Source of the DNA: Alistipes sp. UBA928
GTDB lineage: Bacteria; Bacteroidota; Bacteroidia; Bacteroidales; Rikenellaceae
Length of the DNA: 9,887 bases
Assembly (NCBI GenBank): GCA_002293665.1
Contig: DBDQ01000061.1
Span: 2,196 to 12,082 of the forward strand
Direction of reading: 5' to 3'
Position numbers and translations under genes: made by a program. The notes beneath the pieces were generated by a model that saw only the letters and a list, made by a program, of their open reading frames with translations, was not told the origin of the DNA and searched no databases. Below, in pieces: positions 6,501 through 9,887 of the stretch (the stretch's first letter is position 1; the number at the start of each line of letters is the position of its first letter).

Positions 6501-7925
6501 ATGTTTAAAACATTTATCAGAACAGCGACTGCATGTTGCTCGGTGATACTTATCGCCACCTCATGCGAGGATCAGGTCTACAACAACCTGAACGTGGATG
6601 TGGATCGCGTGGCGATCGACAAACTCTCACCGGAGATGCAAAAGGTCCGGGACTACGTACCCAAATTCGCCGTGATCGCCCACCGCGGCTCAACCTTTTG
6701 GACGCCCGAAGAGACCGAGTCGGCCTACCGCTGGGCCAGAGAAATCGGCGCCGACTATCTGGAATGCGACATGCAGGTGACCAAGGACGGCGTGGTACTC
6801 GCGCTGCACGACGACAACCTGTCGCGCACGACCAACATTGAGCAGGTCTTCGGACAGGATCTGCCACGGGTACGCTACGATTATTACCTCTCGCTGGGCT
6901 ATACGCCCGCCGAGGCGCAGGCGAAGTATGATGCCGACAAGAAGGCGTTCATTCCGCTTTTGACCAATTACTACACCTTCCAGGAGCTCCAGATGCTCGA
7001 TGCCGGTTCGTGGTTCAACACCGCCAGCCCTAACGAGGCGCGTAGCAGTTTCGCAGGGCAGAGGCAGTACATCTCGGCTCTCGAAGACCTTGTGATGTAC
7101 GCGCGGGGCAAACGCCTCAAACGCGACGCCAACGGCCAGCGCATCTACACTCTCGTTCGCAAGACGGGCACGACGATCTCGGGCCTGAGCGGTACGTCGG
7201 ACGTGGCAGAGTACAAACTCGAATATGAGGACGACCCGCAGGACACCGGCCACCGCCCCGGTATTTACATTGAATTCAAGGAGCCGTGGCTCAACCCGGG
7301 TAACTTCGAAAAGATCGTATACGACGAACTCGACCGCCTCGGCATGAACGTGGTCACCAAACCCGAAGCCGACGGTGCTCCATTCTACGTGAACGGCAAG
7401 GTGAACGTGGGCAACACAAACGGCAAGGTGATCCTGCAAACATTCTCGCTCGAAAGCCTGAAACGGGTCGCCGAATTCTATGAGGGCAAGGTGCCGATGT
7501 GCTTCCTGTTGTGGTATGGCACCGGAGCGACCGACCTGAAAAACGAAACGCCGCTCGGCTACGCCTCGTTCATCAACCTGGGAGTGCAGTACAAGGCACA
7601 CATCATCGGCCCGAGCATCGCCGGCGCCCCGAACAACTATTATGATACCAACAAGCCCTGGCAGGCTTATCTGATCCGCAAATCGGGAATGCTCAACCAC
7701 CCCTATTCGTTCGACACCCGCGCCCAGATGGACAAATACTATGGCGAGTACAACTTCGGCAACACGGAGAACGTCTATCCCGCCCCCTACCTCGACGCGA
7801 TGTTCACCAACCGTGCGGAGATGACCTGCCAATACTTTATCGACCGGGGTGTGCGTCAAACGCCGGCCCCGCAGACCGTGCCCAATTCCGAAGAGCTGCT
7901 GATCCGGCTCGGATACACGAAATAG
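6501..7925 (+). CDS. glpQ: Glycerophosphodiester phosphodiesterase, predicted lipoprotein (GlpQ)
   Basis: This enzyme hydrolyses glycerophosphodiesters (deacylated phospholipids) to sn-glycerol-3-phosphate and an alcohol outside the cytoplasm. The N-terminus has a basic start, a hydrophobic run and a lipobox-like LIATSC with Cys22, so it is probably a lipoprotein; the acidic residues after the cysteine (CEDQ) resemble, weakly, Bacteroidetes surface-export tags. Catalytic features of the GDPD family are present: HRG at 61-63 and HDDNLSRTT at 103-111 give the two catalytic histidines, with YLECDMQVTKDG (86-97) and IYIEFKEPW (255-263) supplying metal ligands including Glu88 and Asp90. At 474 residues it is longer than E. 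coli GlpQ (about 358), partly through an extra segment near residues 203-250 rich in charged residues. It sits seven bases after glpT. Function is secure; exact localisation (periplasm or cell surface) is not. Confidence 0.94.
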   Translation: MFKTFIRTATACCSVILIATSCEDQVYNNLNVDVDRVAIDKLSPEMQKVRDYVPKFAVIAHRGSTFWTPEETESAYRWAREIGADYLECDMQVTKDGVVLALHDDNLSRTTNIEQVFGQDLPRVRYDYYLSLGYTPAEAQAKYDADKKAFIPLLTNYYTFQELQMLDAGSWFNTASPNEARSSFAGQRQYISALEDLVMYARGKRLKRDANGQRIYTLVRKTGTTISGLSGTSDVAEYKLEYEDDPQDTGHRPGIYIEFKEPWLNPGNFEKIVYDELDRLGMNVVTKPEADGAPFYVNGKVNVGNTNGKVILQTFSLESLKRVAEFYEGKVPMCFLLWYGTGATDLKNETPLGYASFINLGVQYKAHIIGPSIAGAPNNYYDTNKPWQAYLIRKSGMLNHPYSFDTRAQMDKYYGEYNFGNTENVYPAPYLDAMFTNRAEMTCQYFIDRGVRQTPAPQTVPNSEELLIRLGYTK

Positions 7926-7968
7926 TCCCCCGATGAACCGTTTGAATTATTTAAAACAGAACAGTCCA

Positions 7969-9318
7969 ATGAAAAAACAGATAGCTTTGCTTGCAACAGC
8001 CTTCATGCTTTGCTCGACCGCAGCCGTATACGCTCAGGCACCCGATGTTGAGAATCCGCTGCTGAAATACACCAACCGGGAGACGGGACTTACCTTCACC
8101 GCCGGTGCCCGCCTGATGGCCGACGTGGCCTATTACCACAGCGATTTCACTCCGATGAAATCGGGGGCGGCAATTACCGATGCACGCATTCGCGCCTCGC
8201 TGAAATACAAACAATTTTATTTCTACGGCGACTTCGATTTCTCCGGCGGCAGGTTCACCCAAAAAGACCTGTTCCTGCGCTACAACCTGCGCGAAAACGC
8301 GCGCGGCATCCACAGCCTGAAGGCGGGTTACTACGCCGAGCCCACCTCGATGAGCATGCAGACGAGCCGCTACGCCTACCACTTCGTTTCGCGCCCCTCG
8401 CCGGTGCAGGCACTCGCTCCGGGACGTGCTCTGGGCTTTACCTACAAATTTTTCAATACCGCCTTGATGCTCGAACAGGGCCTGTTCGCCGAAAACCGCT
8501 ACAACAACCAGACAGCCGGTAACCAGGGGATTTCGGTTGGCGGCCGCTGGGTCTGGAAGGCGATTAACAACAAATCTACGACGCTTCACATCGGGGCTAC
8601 GGCACGTTACGCACAGATGAACACGGGTGTGGTGACGAACAACATCTTCACCACCCACCAGGTGCTTTCCGCCCCGATGCAGACCTCTGTCGATCCGGTG
8701 ACCCGCTACCTGAACGCCGATCTGCCGTGGGCACGCAAAAACCTCAACCTCGGCGGGGAAGCGCTGCTGCGTACCAACCGATTCTTCGCCCGCGGCGAGT
8801 ACCTGTTCAAACGCGTTTACAAGCAACGCCCCGATCAGGAAATCTTCGTCGGCCAATTGGGCGGCGTGTGGAGTTGGACCACTTTGGAATCGTGGCAGAA
8901 GGGCAACCCTCTGCGCACCTCGAACTTCGACGGAGCATATCTTGAACTGGGCTATCTGCTCAAGGGTGCCGGCTACACCTACAACGACGAAGGGGCGCAA
9001 CTCGGCGGGATGAGCGATAAATCGTGGGAGGTCGTGGCGCGTTACAGCTACACCAACCTGAACGACATCAACAAGGGTGACTACTTCCTCATCGGCCGCA
9101 ACCAGTTCTATCCCGGCGGCACGGTGTCGGATTACCCGGCCGTGTCGACCAGCGTTGGCGGCGGCCGGATGCACGCCGCGACGGTGGGCCTGAACTATTC
9201 GCCCAACGCCTACCTGAAATTCCTGGCCGAGTACCAGTTCGCCAGGCTGAACAACGTCTACTTCCCGATGGACAAGGCGTTCCACACGGTGCAGATGAAG
9301 GTAATGTTCTCGTTCTAA
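7969..9318 (+). CDS. Outer-membrane porin, Porin_O_P (OprO/OprP-like) family
   Basis: This is a predicted outer-membrane beta-barrel of the Porin_O_P family, whose characterised members OprP and OprO pass phosphate and polyphosphate. The mature part is a series of short alternating strands rich in aromatic residues, such as FYFYGDFDFSGGRF, DLFLRYNL and HSLKAGYYAEP. The chain ends in VQMKVMFSF, with the terminal phenylalanine expected of a BAM insertion signal. I chose the ATG at 7969, which begins MKKQIALLATAFMLCSTAAV, a standard signal peptide probably cut at VYA|QAPD. The upstream ATG at 7933 would put 12 polar residues before it. The 449-residue length fits the family. As the last gene of the glp operon, 43 bases after glpQ, it probably admits glycerophosphodiesters or glycerol-3-phosphate through the outer membrane. 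That substrate is inferred from context only. Confidence 0.85.
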   Translation: MKKQIALLATAFMLCSTAAVYAQAPDVENPLLKYTNRETGLTFTAGARLMADVAYYHSDFTPMKSGAAITDARIRASLKYKQFYFYGDFDFSGGRFTQKDLFLRYNLRENARGIHSLKAGYYAEPTSMSMQTSRYAYHFVSRPSPVQALAPGRALGFTYKFFNTALMLEQGLFAENRYNNQTAGNQGISVGGRWVWKAINNKSTTLHIGATARYAQMNTGVVTNNIFTTHQVLSAPMQTSVDPVTRYLNADLPWARKNLNLGGEALLRTNRFFARGEYLFKRVYKQRPDQEIFVGQLGGVWSWTTLESWQKGNPLRTSNFDGAYLELGYLLKGAGYTYNDEGAQLGGMSDKSWEVVARYSYTNLNDINKGDYFLIGRNQFYPGGTVSDYPAVSTSVGGGRMHAATVGLNYSPNAYLKFLAEYQFARLNNVYFPMDKAFHTVQMKVMFSF

Positions 9319-9371
9319 GTAAATACCGCCGTACCGATTGGTTACGGGTTACCTAAAAGGGAAGGTAACAC
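9319..9371. other. Intergenic stretch with two weak hairpins after the porin gene
   Basis: Two small stems follow the porin stop: CCGTACC (9329-9335) with GGTTACGG (9340-9347), which has one bulged T, and GTTACC (9348-9353) with GGTAAC (9364-9369), perfect with a 10-base loop. Neither has a following T-run. They may help end the glp transcript together with the stronger stem at 9378-9412, but no clear function can be read from them. Confidence 0.35.
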
Positions 9372-9418
9372 TGAAGTGCACCCCAAAAGTTGGACAAAGA
9401 CTTTTGGGGTGCGGTTCA
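9372..9418. repeat. Facing pair of IS-end-like inverted repeats forming a 13-bp perfect stem
   Basis: GCACCCCAAAAGT (9378-9390) and ACTTTTGGGGTGC (9400-9412) are perfect reverse complements around a nine-base loop (TGGACAAAG). After a two-base mismatch the pairing resumes with TGAA (9372-9375) and TTCA (9415-9418), so the unit begins TG and ends CA, as IS3-family elements do. From memory, TGnAnTGCACCCCAAAAGT followed by TGGACA is close to the terminal repeat of IS3-type elements. No transposase lies between or beside the arms, and the flanks (CAC left, TTG right) show no target duplication. It may be a relic of an element that lost its interior. As RNA it would be a very stable hairpin and a plausible terminator for the glp operon, though no T-run follows. 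Confidence 0.6.
9400..9412 (+). terminator. Possible terminator hairpin of the glp operon (right arm; stem 9378-9412)
   Basis: The 13-bp perfect stem 9378-9390/9400-9412 lies 60 bases after the porin stop and is the strongest RNA hairpin seen downstream of the operon. It lacks the usual run of T, as GGTTCATTG follows, so intrinsic termination is uncertain. The same bases are also read as IS-end relics. Confidence 0.3.
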
Positions 9419-9517
9419 TTGTTCGGCTATGAGCGCCCCCATGTCCGACTCCTTCGAATACTACAACACGATGAAGAATGGCAGTATCGGCGAGAAAGAG
9501 TCATATCTGTAGGGGGC

Positions 9518-9781
9518 TCAAATCAAAAGATAACTTTCATCACCCTCTTCCCACTTCGAGGAGGTTGGTTTCAACACGTTATGAGCCAACGATTCGTAGA
9601 AATGCTCCTCATTGCGGACATTGAACAGATCGATCTTGCAGATACAAAGCCTGTCATTCCCGCCATCGGCGATCTCCACCGCTTTAGCCACAAGCGAACT
9701 CTTTCCCCAACGTCGAGGAGAGATGATGATGGTGTTGACCAGCGAGTTGAAATTATTCTATCCGTCGTGCGATTACCTTAT
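9518..9781 (-). pseudogene. AAA+ ATPase fragment (ATPase_2-like), truncated and frameshifted
   Basis: On the minus strand, bases 9757 to 9518 translate to a run including NNFNSLVNTIIISPRRWGKS, then SLVAKAVEIAD, IDLFNVRNEEHFYESLAHNV and LKPTSSKWEE, before a stop at 9518-9520. This matches, from memory, the N-terminal third of a Bacteroidales AAA-family ATPase (ATPase_2 type, about 380-400 residues). The Walker A-like SPRRWGKSS lies at 9695-9721. Upstream, a TAG at 9758-9760 closes the frame, but a neighbouring frame continues the likeness (VIARRIE) as if one T had been inserted near 9755-9757. The Walker B region and C-terminal domains are missing; after KWEE the sequence diverges (GDESYLLI). 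No start codon serves it. It is a decayed remnant and should not make an active enzyme. The family call is fairly sure, the exact limits less so. Confidence 0.7.
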
Positions 9782-9847
9782 TATTCTGCTGTGCTGTTAC
9801 TTGGTTTTGACGCTACCGGACGCAGTGAGGTTCGGGGCAGACGTGTA

Positions 9848-9867
9848 AACCATTAAACTTAATGGTT
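9848..9867. repeat. 9-bp perfect palindrome near the window end
   Basis: AACCATTAA (9848-9856) and TTAATGGTT (9859-9867) are exact reverse complements with only AC between them. It lies beyond the AAA+ fragment in otherwise gene-free DNA. It could be a protein-binding dyad or a recombination or IS-end site; as RNA it would fold with a short loop. The function is unknown and the right-hand context is outside the window. Confidence 0.45.
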
Positions 9868-9887
9868 GGTCGAAAAGAACGTATCCG

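Noticed and set aside
9429..9512. 27-codon plus-strand ORF starting MSAPMSDSFEYYNTMKNG
   Set aside because: Its composition looks protein-like and it could be a gene remnant, but it is too short, has no ribosome-binding site or promoter, and matches nothing I recognise.
9338..9856. 172-codon plus-strand open frame across the tail
   Set aside because: It runs through the IS-end hairpin and antisense to the AAA+ ATPase remnant, and its translation has no coherent domain.

Overview
The window looks like chromosomal DNA from a GC-rich member of the Bacteroidales, most likely Alistipes or a close relative. That is inferred from the mix of features: Bacteroidetes-type promoter boxes (TTTG/ATTG about 19-20 bases from TAnnTTTG), few Shine-Dalgarno sites, a Porin_O_P-type outer-membrane protein, and an AAA+ ATPase remnant of a kind common in Bacteroidales. 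The genus is a guess; the order is fairly secure.

Layout. Bases 1-336 hold the 3' end of ffh (signal recognition particle protein), followed at once by a RimJ/RimL-type GNAT acetyltransferase (339-878). Converging on them is a minus-strand radical-SAM, PLP-dependent aminomutase-like gene of the KamA family (947-2284), with its own recognisable promoter. Next on the minus strand is a DeoR/GlpR-type repressor gene (2418-3209). A 307-base AT-rich divergent control region (3210-3516) separates it from a tight plus-strand operon of four genes: glpD (glycerol-3-phosphate dehydrogenase), glpT (glycerol-3-phosphate:phosphate antiporter), glpQ (lipoprotein glycerophosphodiester phosphodiesterase) and a Porin_O_P-type porin (7969-9318).

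How the genes work together. The operon reads as one complete glycerophosphodiester / glycerol-3-phosphate salvage line. The porin would admit deacylated phospholipid head groups through the outer membrane. GlpQ would cut them outside the cytoplasm to glycerol-3-phosphate plus an alcohol, GlpT would import the glycerol-3-phosphate in exchange for phosphate, and GlpD would oxidise it to dihydroxyacetone phosphate and pass electrons to quinone. The divergent DeoR protein is the obvious candidate regulator. The control region contains a 12-base direct repeat, with a palindromic TTTCGAAA core, whose two copies bracket the glpD promoter 54 bases apart; this is a good candidate operator pair.

The last ~570 bases (9319-9887) carry no intact gene. 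They hold small hairpins, a perfect 13-bp stem made from two facing copies of an IS-end-like sequence (a possible relic of an IS3-type element that may also serve as operon terminator), a minus-strand fragment of an AAA+ ATPase with an intact Walker A motif but broken reading frame, and a 9-bp palindrome. This looks like a decayed mobile or accessory insertion site. I saw no CRISPR array, tRNA or rRNA. The most distinctive content is the self-contained porin-GlpQ-GlpT-GlpD module with its paired operator, and the KamA-like enzyme with an altered PLP-lysine loop.
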